A stretch of 30,001 bases of DNA from JACXTP01 sp963827905 (GTDB taxonomy: Archaea > Thermoplasmatota > Thermoplasmata > Methanomassiliicoccales > UBA472). The notes beneath the pieces are model-generated. The model ran no database searches, had not been told where the DNA came from, and saw only the letters and a program-made list of their open reading frames with translations. Shown in pieces: positions 23,632 through 30,001 of this stretch. The DNA is taken from contig CAWHCB010000012.1 of NCBI GenBank assembly GCA_963827905.1, positions 1-30,001 of the forward strand. Reading direction: 5' to 3'. How positions within the stretch are numbered: the first letter of the stretch is position 1; every line of letters begins with the position of its first letter. The position numbers and the translations under genes are program-made.

Positions 23632-23641
23632 CCTTATATTG
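23632..23641 (+). promoter_or_regulatory. TATA box for egsA
   Basis: CCTTATATTG is centred 24-25 bases before the egsA ATG, consistent with a leaderless transcript. Confidence 0.5.
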
Positions 23642-23660
23642 AGGCATTAACGGTGCTTGG

Positions 23661-24725
23661 ATGGAAGAAGGCGACTTCACCAAGGCTCGCTCCATGGTTT
23701 TTCCTCGACAAGTTCTTGCGGGCCACGGCGTCATTGAGATGGTCCCCAAGGTCTGTAAGGAGTTCGCTCTCGCTGGCACGGCGATGATCGTCGCCGGGGA
23801 GAGGACCCAGAAGGCCGCGGGGGAGGTCATAGAGGACGCTATGCGCAGGGACGGTTACGATGTGCAACAAGTGCTCGTGACCGAGGCCTCGGATGAGAAC
23901 CTGAAGAAGGTGGTTGAGGCCACCAGGGAAGCGAAGGCGGATTTCCTCCTCGGGGTGGGCGGCGGGAGCAAGATAGACCTGGCCAAGATGACCGCCAAGG
24001 AGCTTGGTCTGGAGTTCCTGTCCGTACCCACCTCCGCCTCGCATGATGGCATCGCCTCCGGGCGGGCTTCGATCCGCAACAACAAGGGACCGGTCTCGAT
24101 GGACGCCAAGGTCCCGTTGGGCGTGGTCGCGGACACCGCCGTCATCGTACAATCACCATACCGTCTGCTGGCCTCTGGCTGCGCGGACGTCATCTCCAAC
24201 TCAACGGCGCTGATGGACTGGGAGTTCGCCAAGCGCCTGCGCAATGAGAGCTTCAGCCGTTCCGCCTACTCCCTGGCGAGCTATACGGCTGAGACCATAA
24301 TAGAGAGCGCCGACCTCATCAGGCCGGGATTGGAGGAGAGCGTGTGGATCGCCATACGCCCCATAATAATCTCCGGCATATCGATGAGCGTGGCGGGAAG
24401 CTCGAGGCCGACGAGCGGGTCGGAACATATGTTCTCCCACGCGTTGGACCTGATCGCGCCAGGGAAGGCGCTGCACGGCGAGCAGTGCGGCGTCGGTTGC
24501 ATCATGATGATGTACCTTCACGGCGGGGATTGGCACCGAATAAGGAATGCCTTGCTCCGCATCGGTGCGCCCACTTCCGCACGGGACATGGGCATCACGA
24601 AGGAACAGGTCATTCAGGCCTTGGTCACGGCCCATAAGATCCGCAAGGACCGGTTCACGATCCTGGGCATGGGGCTGACGGCTGAGGCAGCGGAGAAGAT
24701 AGCCACGATCACTCAGGTCATCTGA
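23661..24725 (+). CDS. egsA: sn-Glycerol-1-phosphate dehydrogenase [NAD(P)+]
   Basis: A 354-residue cytoplasmic Zn enzyme that reduces dihydroxyacetone phosphate to sn-glycerol-1-phosphate, the stereospecific backbone of archaeal ether lipids. The nucleotide-binding GVGGGSKIDLAKM (98-110), the segment VPTSASHDGIASGRAS, and the metal-ligand sites D176 (SGCADVISN), H256 (GSEHMFSHALD) and H272 (ALHGEQCG) are all in place, and the length is normal for the archaeal family. This is the clearest domain-level marker in the window. UPF0179 follows after 24 bases and is probably co-transcribed. Confidence 0.97.
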   Translation: MEEGDFTKARSMVFPRQVLAGHGVIEMVPKVCKEFALAGTAMIVAGERTQKAAGEVIEDAMRRDGYDVQQVLVTEASDENLKKVVEATREAKADFLLGVGGGSKIDLAKMTAKELGLEFLSVPTSASHDGIASGRASIRNNKGPVSMDAKVPLGVVADTAVIVQSPYRLLASGCADVISNSTALMDWEFAKRLRNESFSRSAYSLASYTAETIIESADLIRPGLEESVWIAIRPIIISGISMSVAGSSRPTSGSEHMFSHALDLIAPGKALHGEQCGVGCIMMMYLHGGDWHRIRNALLRIGAPTSARDMGITKEQVIQALVTAHKIRKDRFTILGMGLTAEAAEKIATITQVI

Positions 24726-24749
24726 GGGCTCGGGGCGGAAGGCGATAGC

Positions 24750-25175
24750 ATGGTCATAGTCACACTGATAGGCGAGAGACAGGCCAAGGAAGGCGTGGTG
24801 TTCGTATACCGCGGCCCCTTGACCGAATGCAGGGAGTGCAAGCTCAAGGCGGTATGCTTCAACCTTGACAGCGGTGGGAAGTACCGCATCAAGGCGAAGC
24901 GGGACGTACATCACGAGTGCAAGATCCACGAGGACGGCGTTCGAGTGGTGGAAGTGGAGAAGGTCCCGTTCCGGGGGGCGGTCTCGAAGAAGGCCGCCTT
25001 GGAGGGTTCCACCGTCACCCTGGAGGAGATCCGTTGCCGCAACTTAGGCTGCACCAAGTACCGATTGTGCCATCCGGTCGGCCTGGACAAGGGCATGAAG
25101 GGACGGATCGGCAAGGTGTTCCGTGACATCGACTGCCCAGAGGGCATGAGATTGGTGGAAGTGGCCTTCGATTAG
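24750..25175 (+). CDS. UPF0179 family protein
   Basis: A 141-residue archaeal protein of unknown function. It is cysteine-rich: TECRECKLKAVCFNLD near the N-terminus and RCRNLGCTKYRLCHPVG near the C-terminus, suggesting Zn or Fe-S binding. The family is nearly confined to archaea. GGAAGG lies a few bases before the ATG. The stop is TAG and overlaps, or nearly meets, the end of the convergent MoeA-like gene. Confidence 0.93.
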   Translation: MVIVTLIGERQAKEGVVFVYRGPLTECRECKLKAVCFNLDSGGKYRIKAKRDVHHECKIHEDGVRVVEVEKVPFRGAVSKKAALEGSTVTLEEIRCRNLGCTKYRLCHPVGLDKGMKGRIGKVFRDIDCPEGMRLVEVAFD

Positions 25176-26050
25176 CAAGGCCAGCAGGGGCTTGGTCGCC
25201 GGGTGACAATGTTGGTGAGCCGGCGGGCATTACCAAGTAATACTGGTAGGCATCCGATTGGCCTGTGACGGCATCGATCATGGTCATGGTCCCGTCCGCC
25301 CCAGCCCTCAGGAACTTGACCTCGTCATGATCTGGATGGGACGATATTGGTACGGACATGGTGCCACGGACCGGGACCGAATCGTCCTTTCGCGTCATCT
25401 GCCGGACCAAGGACTGGAGCGGTAGCAGTTCGGCTCCTAGGAGTTCCTGGCCATGGGAAGGCAGCAGCATGACCGGCGTGTCGTCGATCAGAAAAAGGGA
25501 CGTCCCGCCCCCTGGCGAAAACGCTATGCCTTCGAACAGTGACCTGCCTTTCTCCTGACAATAGGACCTTGTGCCCGGATCTGGTCCTCGGACCAGGACC
25601 AGGTCCGCGCCGATGTTCCGGCGCACCAAGGCCGACTGGGACCCTGCCCCGCACCTCTCCAACAGCGGGACCGCCCCGAACCTGGCGACATACCTGGCCA
25701 GTTGCGAGAGGTCAGGGGAGTCCGTCCTCGCCCTCCGGCCCTTCCACCATCAATGCCTTGGGTTGGCTATAGACCAAGACCTCCTCCGCCCCGATACATT
25801 CCATGGCCTGGACCTGGTCCGGCCCTATGGTCAGCCCCTTGCCCAGGTGCGGAAGGCAGGACGTTTGCAGCAGGTCTTCGGCGAGCACCCTGCCCTCCGA
25901 TAGCCCCAGAGGGATGGCCTCCAACCGCACTATGGCGTCGATGTGCCATTGGATGACCTTCCTCGCCTCCGACCAAGCGGGCATTGGACCCATGCGGAAA
26001 AGAACGGATTGCTGGATGAATAATCTTCTTACGACGGTCCTTTCGGACAT
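25172..26050 (-). CDS. Divergent MoeA-like protein, frameshifted
   Basis: Two frames give about 290 residues. The N-terminal frame resembles domain III of molybdopterin molybdenumtransferase MoeA (SEARKVIQWHIDAI, IPLGLSEGRVLAEDL, then GPDQVQAMECIGAEEVLVYS). After an extra base at 25723 it continues DSPDLSQLARYVARFGAVPL and a MogA-like half (FEGIAFSPGGGTSLFLIDD, MLLPSHGQEL). MoeA's GG-S molybdopterin-binding and PGNP motifs are not conserved, and the section corresponding to MoeA domain II is missing. It may be a MoeA relative with altered function. The true end is unclear: this frame stays open into UPF0179, so I place the stop at the TAA at 25172-25174 and assume another indel. Confidence 0.6.
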
Positions 26051-26061
26051 TTTATTAATAA
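26051..26061 (+). promoter_or_regulatory. TATA box for the gene at 26082
   Basis: TTTATTAATAA is centred about 27 bases before ATG 26082, predicting a leaderless mRNA. The intergenic gap between the two divergent genes is only about 31 bases. Confidence 0.45.
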
Positions 26062-26081
26062 CTCAGTCCAATCGACATGAC

Positions 26082-26513
26082 ATGGCCGAGCTGGTGGAGC
26101 AGGTCGCAGCGATGCGCATGGAGCGTACCCTGGATGAGTTCCATCGCATATTCCCCCATGCCGTGGCCAAATTCTACCTGGACCAAGAGGGACGGGGCGT
26201 AATCAAGGTCCTGGACGACCGATATCTAGTTGGCTTGGAATTCGTGGAAACGGTCGATTCCTGGGGTTCGAAGAAGCGCCTTTGGGAGTATGAGACCGCC
26301 TTGCGGAACAAGGTCAGGTTAGTGGTCCTCGCCCCCAAGGAGGTGGCCATGGCCGCCCGCATGCGCCTTTTGGAGCTAAACCAGCAGTGGCTCTTCTACT
26401 ACCTGGTCTATTCGTACGATGAAGGGTTGAGACTGGAGCACATCGGCCGGCCCCGGGTCATGCCCAAAACCTCCACCTACGGGCCTGCTCAACCTTTGGG
26501 CGGGTATCTGTGA
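26082..26513 (+). CDS. Hypothetical protein
   Basis: A 143-residue soluble protein that I do not recognise. It shows an alternating helix/strand pattern: a helical start (LVEQVAAMRMERTLDEFHRIF), strands around GRGVIKVLDDRYLVGLEFVE, a basic helix (SKKRLWEYETALRNK), strand VRLVVLAPK, and a long helix ending in LNQQWLFYYLVYSYDEGLR. The layout is loosely like small nuclease or Rossmann-type folds, but no catalytic motif is evident. The start is set by the TATA spacing; the same frame is open further upstream over the divergent gene. Its stop abuts the end of convergent purC. Confidence 0.7.
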   Translation: MAELVEQVAAMRMERTLDEFHRIFPHAVAKFYLDQEGRGVIKVLDDRYLVGLEFVETVDSWGSKKRLWEYETALRNKVRLVVLAPKEVAMAARMRLLELNQQWLFYYLVYSYDEGLRLEHIGRPRVMPKTSTYGPAQPLGGYL

Positions 26514-27416
26514 TCAGAACTTGAGCCCGGTGAGCTTCTCGTACATGCCGATATAGAGCTGGCTGACCTCTTCCACCTTGGCCTGGGGCAATGGTGGTAT
26601 GTCCGGCTCGGGCTCCTTATGCTTGCGGGCCTTGCTCAGCTGCTCGTGGTAGCCGATGTCCCGATAGTACTGGCGCACGAACTCCTTGGAGAGCTCCACG
26701 CACTTGCCCTGGGCGTACATGGCCTGGTCCCACCAGCGGTCCTCGTCCGCGGTGCCGAAGGTATCGACGATCATCAAGCGCCTCCTCTCGTCGTAGGCGA
26801 ACTCCTTCTTGCCGTCCACATGGACCAGTCCACGTTGCCCGACCTCCTTGGCGATGAGGTCATCGATCCGTCCGATGACCTCGAAGACGTGATGATACTC
26901 CTCGGTGCTGAGACTGGATATCTGCAATGCCTCCTCGTCGGTGAGGTTCCGGTCCACCTTCTCCAACTTGGTGGTGGTCTCGAAGAAGGGCCGGGGCAGC
27001 CTCTCCCCGTAGGCCGGGGAGTACCCTTTGGCATAGCCTAGCTTGGTGACGTCCACCTCGCCCTCCTTGATCCGGTCGTTCAAGGACCCGGCGTTGTAAT
27101 GACGGCAGATGAACTCCAAAGGGATGAGGAAATTGGTGGTGGTGCGGTTCAGCCGGTCATATTCGGGGATGACATCGACGCGCTTGACCAGCATGCGGTT
27201 CGGTCCGTTGAGGCGCTTGAAGTCGGTGCGTATGCCCTGTTCCTCGCAAAGCTTCAGCCAGTAGGCCGAGGTACGGCACAGCGTCTCTCCCTTGAAAGGG
27301 ATCTCGGTGGGGATGATCTTGTCAAATACGGAGATGTTGTCCGTGAACTCGAACTCCAAGGAGTCGTCGTCCACCTCCCAGACCTTCTTGACCTTGCCGA
27401 CGCGGTACAGCTTCAT
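26514..27416 (-). CDS. purC: Phosphoribosylaminoimidazole-succinocarboxamide (SAICAR) synthase
   Basis: A 300-residue cytoplasmic enzyme of de novo purine synthesis, joining aspartate to CAIR with ATP. Family blocks seen: LYRVGKVKKVWEVDDDSLEFEF at the nucleotide-binding start, DNISVFDKIIPTEIPFKGE, LVKRVDVIPEYD, FLIPLEFICRHYNAGS, LVHVDGKKEFAYDERRRLMIVDTFGTADEDR. The length is that of the longer archaeal/eukaryotic-like type. No other purine genes lie in the window, so it is probably transcribed alone or with an upstream gene not seen here. Confidence 0.95.
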   Translation of the reverse strand: MKLYRVGKVKKVWEVDDDSLEFEFTDNISVFDKIIPTEIPFKGETLCRTSAYWLKLCEEQGIRTDFKRLNGPNRMLVKRVDVIPEYDRLNRTTTNFLIPLEFICRHYNAGSLNDRIKEGEVDVTKLGYAKGYSPAYGERLPRPFFETTTKLEKVDRNLTDEEALQISSLSTEEYHHVFEVIGRIDDLIAKEVGQRGLVHVDGKKEFAYDERRRLMIVDTFGTADEDRWWDQAMYAQGKCVELSKEFVRQYYRDIGYHEQLSKARKHKEPEPDIPPLPQAKVEEVSQLYIGMYEKLTGLKF

Positions 27417-27470
27417 TGAGGCACCGAGTCGGCATATCCACCTCGCCCTAATATTCTTTTTCGGGAGAGA

Positions 27471-28166
27471 TCAGTTGATCTCTGAGCCTTCATGCACCAC
27501 GATGCCCTTAGAAGTGATCTGGTAAGGCGTGATCTTGCGGGAGTGGCTGGTGCGGCGCATCTTGATTATCCGTATCGACATCTGCAGCTCCGACTTCTCC
27601 ATGCGCTCCACATAACGCAACGAGATGACACCGTCGGCCACATATTCCACCAGACCGTCCCGGGAGCAGAGCGGGTTCTCATCCTTGACCTCGGCGGTCA
27701 TGAGGCAGGTGGCCCCGGTCCTCTTGATCATCTGGGACAGGTTGAACAGATTGGCCCGGCGCTCATGTTCGTTGTCGAAGAGCATGTTCAGCAATGAGAC
27801 CGAATCAATGACGATGCGCGAGGCTCCAGACTGCTTTATGAACTCGGGCAGCTCGCTCTTGATGCGTTGCACCGTGGTCTTGGCATCGTTCGGCTCAAGC
27901 TTTACGACGGTCAGCTGCTTGGAGTCGATGAAAGGCTTGAGCTCCCAGCTATGGGAACGGGCGTCCTCCATTATGGAGTCCTGGTCCTCTTCCAGCGAGA
28001 TGTAGATGCCTTTCTCCCCCAAGGCCAGGCCCTGGTTGAGGAATTGCAGCCCAAAGGTGGTCTTGCCCGTGCCGAATGAGCCCATCACCACGAAGGTATG
28101 GTTCTTCGGAACGCCACCGTCCAGCATGATGTCGAGCCCCTCGACCCCCGTCTTCACCCTGTCCAT
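27471..28166 (-). CDS. KaiC/RAD55-like ATPase
   Basis: A 231-residue RecA-fold ATPase of the archaeal KaiC-like group (COG0467). Intact Walker A GSFGTGKTT at residues 29-37, GIYISLEEDQDSIMED (the KaiC-type catalytic Glu pair), and Walker B-like RIVIDSVSLLNMLFD. ATG 28166 is chosen because the upstream residues have no family similarity and overlap the preceding gene. It starts five bases after the stop of a second KaiC-like gene whose Walker A is degenerate, so the two proteins probably form a hetero-oligomer. Members act in signalling, motility (ArlH) or gas-vesicle control; no such partner is nearby. Confidence 0.9.
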   Translation of the reverse strand: MDRVKTGVEGLDIMLDGGVPKNHTFVVMGSFGTGKTTFGLQFLNQGLALGEKGIYISLEEDQDSIMEDARSHSWELKPFIDSKQLTVVKLEPNDAKTTVQRIKSELPEFIKQSGASRIVIDSVSLLNMLFDNEHERRANLFNLSQMIKRTGATCLMTAEVKDENPLCSRDGLVEYVADGVISLRYVERMEKSELQMSIRIIKMRRTSHSRKITPYQITSKGIVVHEGSEIN

Positions 28167-28171
28167 GTTAA

Positions 28172-29014
28172 TCACGCGATCCTTTCCGTATCGATGACGA
28201 CCAGTCCGCTGCTCGCCGTCACCGTCGTGGCGAAGCGGGCCACCCTTTCCTTCTCCAAGTGCGGCAGTATGCTCATGAACTTCTCCACGTGCATGTAGCG
28301 CTGCCGCCGAGACGATATGCCAAGCTTGCTCCACTGGAACATCAGGGCGCCGTCCACCGAGTCCATTATCATGCGCTGCATCTTGTCGTCCACCACGTCC
28401 TTGGTGAGGATGAGGTAGACCACGCCGGCCCAGCGCTTGCTGACCCGCTGCAGGCCCTTCAGCACCGCCACCAGGTCGGTGGTCTCGATCTTGGTGCTGA
28501 GCAACAGGTCAGTGAGCGAATCTATGACCACCATGCTGTCCTTGGCATTCTCGTCCAGCCAGGAGACCAAGCTCTCCAGCAGGCCCTGGTCCCCGTTGTT
28601 GGAGAACAGGGCGGAGGCGCCATCCCCGGCCCAGCTGCGCGGAACCAAGGTCTGGCGGAAGTACTTGTCGGAGAAGTCCTGGAAGATGACGTTGCGTTTG
28701 AAGCAGTCGTAGAAGTCCTCGTTGAAGGACATCCGGATCTCCTCCAGGATGTCCTCCTTGGACCGGCTGAATGTGACGTAGAATATGCGCTCGGGCATGT
28801 GCCTGTCCCGAACGCTGGTGCCTAGGTAGAACTCCGCGCTCTTGGGGTTCTCGCGCACGAGGCTCAGCTTCGCTGCCGAGGTGATGGCGTACTCGTGCTG
28901 CCCCGCCCCTAGGTCGCCCAGGAGAAGGACCACCGACCCCAGCGGCATGCCTCCTTTGACGATGTTGTCGAAATCAGAGACACCTGTCGGTATACGTCTA
29001 AGTGAGGCACCCAT
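28172..29014 (-). CDS. KaiC/RAD55-like protein with degenerate Walker A
   Basis: A 280-residue homologue of the downstream KaiC-like ATPase. It begins RRIPTGVSDFDNIVKGGMPL, as KaiC domains do, but the P-loop reads GDLGAGQHE at 33-41: Gln and His replace the essential Lys and Ser/Thr. Walker B (SMVVIDSLTDLLL, about 160-172) is kept. Insertions around residues 60-75 and 120-145 make it longer than its partner. It is likely a non-hydrolysing, structural or regulatory subunit. Upstream of the ATG there is no strong ribosome-binding site. It is the first gene of a two-gene operon. Confidence 0.85.
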   Translation of the reverse strand: MGASLRRIPTGVSDFDNIVKGGMPLGSVVLLLGDLGAGQHEYAITSAAKLSLVRENPKSAEFYLGTSVRDRHMPERIFYVTFSRSKEDILEEIRMSFNEDFYDCFKRNVIFQDFSDKYFRQTLVPRSWAGDGASALFSNNGDQGLLESLVSWLDENAKDSMVVIDSLTDLLLSTKIETTDLVAVLKGLQRVSKRWAGVVYLILTKDVVDDKMQRMIMDSVDGALMFQWSKLGISSRRQRYMHVEKFMSILPHLEKERVARFATTVTASSGLVVIDTERIA

Positions 29015-29082
29015 CCCATAACCCCGTGCGCGGTTTTATCGCTCTTCGACAATAAAGAACTTTTCAGAGAGGGCCCGCGACC

Positions 29083-29556
29083 TCACTCCTCATGCAATAG
29101 CTCCAAGGTCATGGTTATGAGGTGCTCCGCCGCCGCCAGCTTGATCTCCTCCCGTTCCCCGGCGAAGGTCTTGTGATCGGTCATGCGCACCTTGCCGTCA
29201 TCATAGCCAAAAATGACCAGGCCGACCGGCTTGCCGAAGGTGGCCCCGGAAGGTCCGGCGATGCCCGTCAGCGATATGCCGACATGGGTGTGGAAGCGCT
29301 CGCGGACACCGGCCGCCATCTCAAGGGCGCACTGTTCGCTCACCGCCCCATAGATGCGCAAGGTCTCCGGCCGAACGCCCAGAAGCTCCTGTTTGGATAG
29401 GTCGGAATAGGTCACGATCCCGCCCTCGAAGTACTTCGAGGAACCGGGCACGTTGGTTATGATGTCGCCTACCAGCCCGCCGGTCATCGACTCGGCCACG
29501 GAGATGGTCTTTTGCCTCTCCTTAAGCATCTTCCCCAATTCCTGCTCCGGATTCAT
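29083..29556 (-). CDS. pncC: Nicotinamide-nucleotide amidase, CinA C-terminal domain type
   Basis: A 157-residue stand-alone CinA C-terminal domain, which deamidates NMN to nicotinate mononucleotide in pyridine nucleotide recycling. Family signatures are TISVAESMTGGLVGDIITNVPGSS (catalytic Ser region), FEGGIVTYSDLSKQELLGV, GAVSEQCALEMA and VGISLTGIAGPSGAT. ATG 29556 follows a strong GAGGAGGG ribosome-binding site. Its start overlaps the end of the NMN adenylyltransferase gene by about 35 bases, and both act on NMN, which supports a functional operon. Confidence 0.92.
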   Translation of the reverse strand: MNPEQELGKMLKERQKTISVAESMTGGLVGDIITNVPGSSKYFEGGIVTYSDLSKQELLGVRPETLRIYGAVSEQCALEMAAGVRERFHTHVGISLTGIAGPSGATFGKPVGLVIFGYDDGKVRMTDHKTFAGEREEIKLAAAEHLITMTLELLHEE

Positions 29557-30001
29557 CCACTTCCCTCCTCTGGCTCGGGGCCAGGTCCCTAAGCCGACTG
29601 ACACCGTCGATCTCCTTGATCACGCTGACCACGGCCTTGGGCACCAGTTGCTCCCATTGTCGTTGGAAGCGATGCGCCGGCGGATCTCCGTGCCGGAGTA
29701 CTGCTCCCGATTGAACATGGGCGAGGAGGAGACCTCGTAGCCCTCTTCCACGAACAGGCGCCTGGTCAGCCCGTTGTTGGTGTACACCCGCGAGAAGGGC
29801 GGGACCATGGACACCACATGGGAGACCCAGATGGCATAGCGATTGATGTCTACGATGGGCACGAGGAAGAAGTTGCCGATGCCCTCCTCCTGCAACGCCC
29901 GCGAGATCATGAGGTGGCGCTCACCCGCAGTGAAGGGGTTCTCAGCGGTGTGGGAGTATTGGGCGCTGCCGATGCCGATGATGATATCATCGCAGTCCCG
30001 G
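29522..30001 (-). CDS. nadM: Nicotinamide-nucleotide adenylyltransferase, archaeal type (partial, frameshifted)
   Basis: The C-terminal ~160 residues are present; the gene enters from beyond the right edge. It makes NAD+ from NMN and ATP. Conserved segments: DDIIIGIGSAQYSHTAENPF, TAGERHLMISRAL, MFNREQYSGTEIRRRI (the ISSTxxR-like nucleotide-binding motif of archaeal NMNAT). The frame then breaks at 29656-29659, where one base is missing. Restored, it continues NWEQLVPKAVVSVIKEIDGV to a TAA at 29522-29524, inside the start of the CinA-type gene. Because this enzyme is usually essential, the frameshift is best explained as a sequence error. Confidence 0.9.

Noticed and set aside
1..30001. CRISPR array, insertion sequence or prophage
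   Set aside because: I saw no regularly spaced repeats, transposase, integrase, terminal inverted repeats with target duplications, or phage structural genes on either strand.

Overview
The window looks like chromosomal DNA of a G+C-rich (roughly 60 % by eye) euryarchaeon of the Thermoplasmatota, most plausibly a Methanomassiliicoccales-like methanogen relative. The grounds are an archaeal sn-glycerol-1-phosphate dehydrogenase, UPF0179, an archaeal-type NMN adenylyltransferase, two HTH_10 (Bat-type) regulators, a methylamine/methanol-type corrinoid protein, HdrA- and MvhD-like proteins, KaiC-like ATPases, and TATA boxes about 24-30 nt upstream of many start codons, which implies many leaderless mRNAs. 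The lineage assignment is inference: no rRNA, mcr gene or methyltransferase is present to confirm it. I see no tRNA, CRISPR array, insertion sequence or phage gene.

Layout. 1-4.2 kb: a C1/corrinoid-flavoured block with two hydantoinase/oxoprolinase-family ASKHA proteins flanking an HTH_10 regulator and a corrinoid protein. 4.4-5.8 kb: a winged-helix regulator and an ATP-cone/Mrr nuclease. 5.8-9.2 kb: UDP-GlcNAc 2-epimerase (wecB) converging on a rifampicin-phosphotransferase-like PEP-utilising protein. 9.3-11.2 kb: a second HTH_10 regulator, then the Fe-S pair Mrp ATPase plus a NifX/NifB-like small protein. 11.2-14.0 kb: an AT-rich gap and a long structured leader, then a UspA-DUF485 fusion and an ActP-type Na+/solute symporter. 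14.1-15.2 kb: an HdrA-like protein without the FAD domain, followed by an MvhD-like protein. 15.4-19.7 kb: an MFS transporter, a zinc-ribbon/HisA-like fusion and two tandem PrsW-type membrane proteases. 19.7-23.2 kb: a histidine kinase, response regulator and iron-sulfur flavoprotein operon. 23.2-25.2 kb: a candidate small RNA, egsA and UPF0179. 25.2-30 kb: a divergent MoeA-like protein, a hypothetical, purC, a pair of KaiC-like ATPases (one with a destroyed Walker A), a CinA-type amidase and NMN adenylyltransferase running off the end.

At least ten single-base frameshifts interrupt otherwise well-conserved genes: the Mrr nuclease, wecB, the PEP-utilising gene twice, the second HTH_10 gene, HdrA, the second PrsW, the kinase, the MoeA-like gene and nadM. 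Because they hit housekeeping genes and can each be repaired by one base, I read them as assembly or sequencing indels and annotate the composite genes. The observations most worth following up are the structured leader before the acetate-type symporter operon, the candidate small RNA at about 23.47 kb with a Shine-Dalgarno-complementary loop, the FAD-less HdrA/MvhD unit, and the active/inactive KaiC pair.
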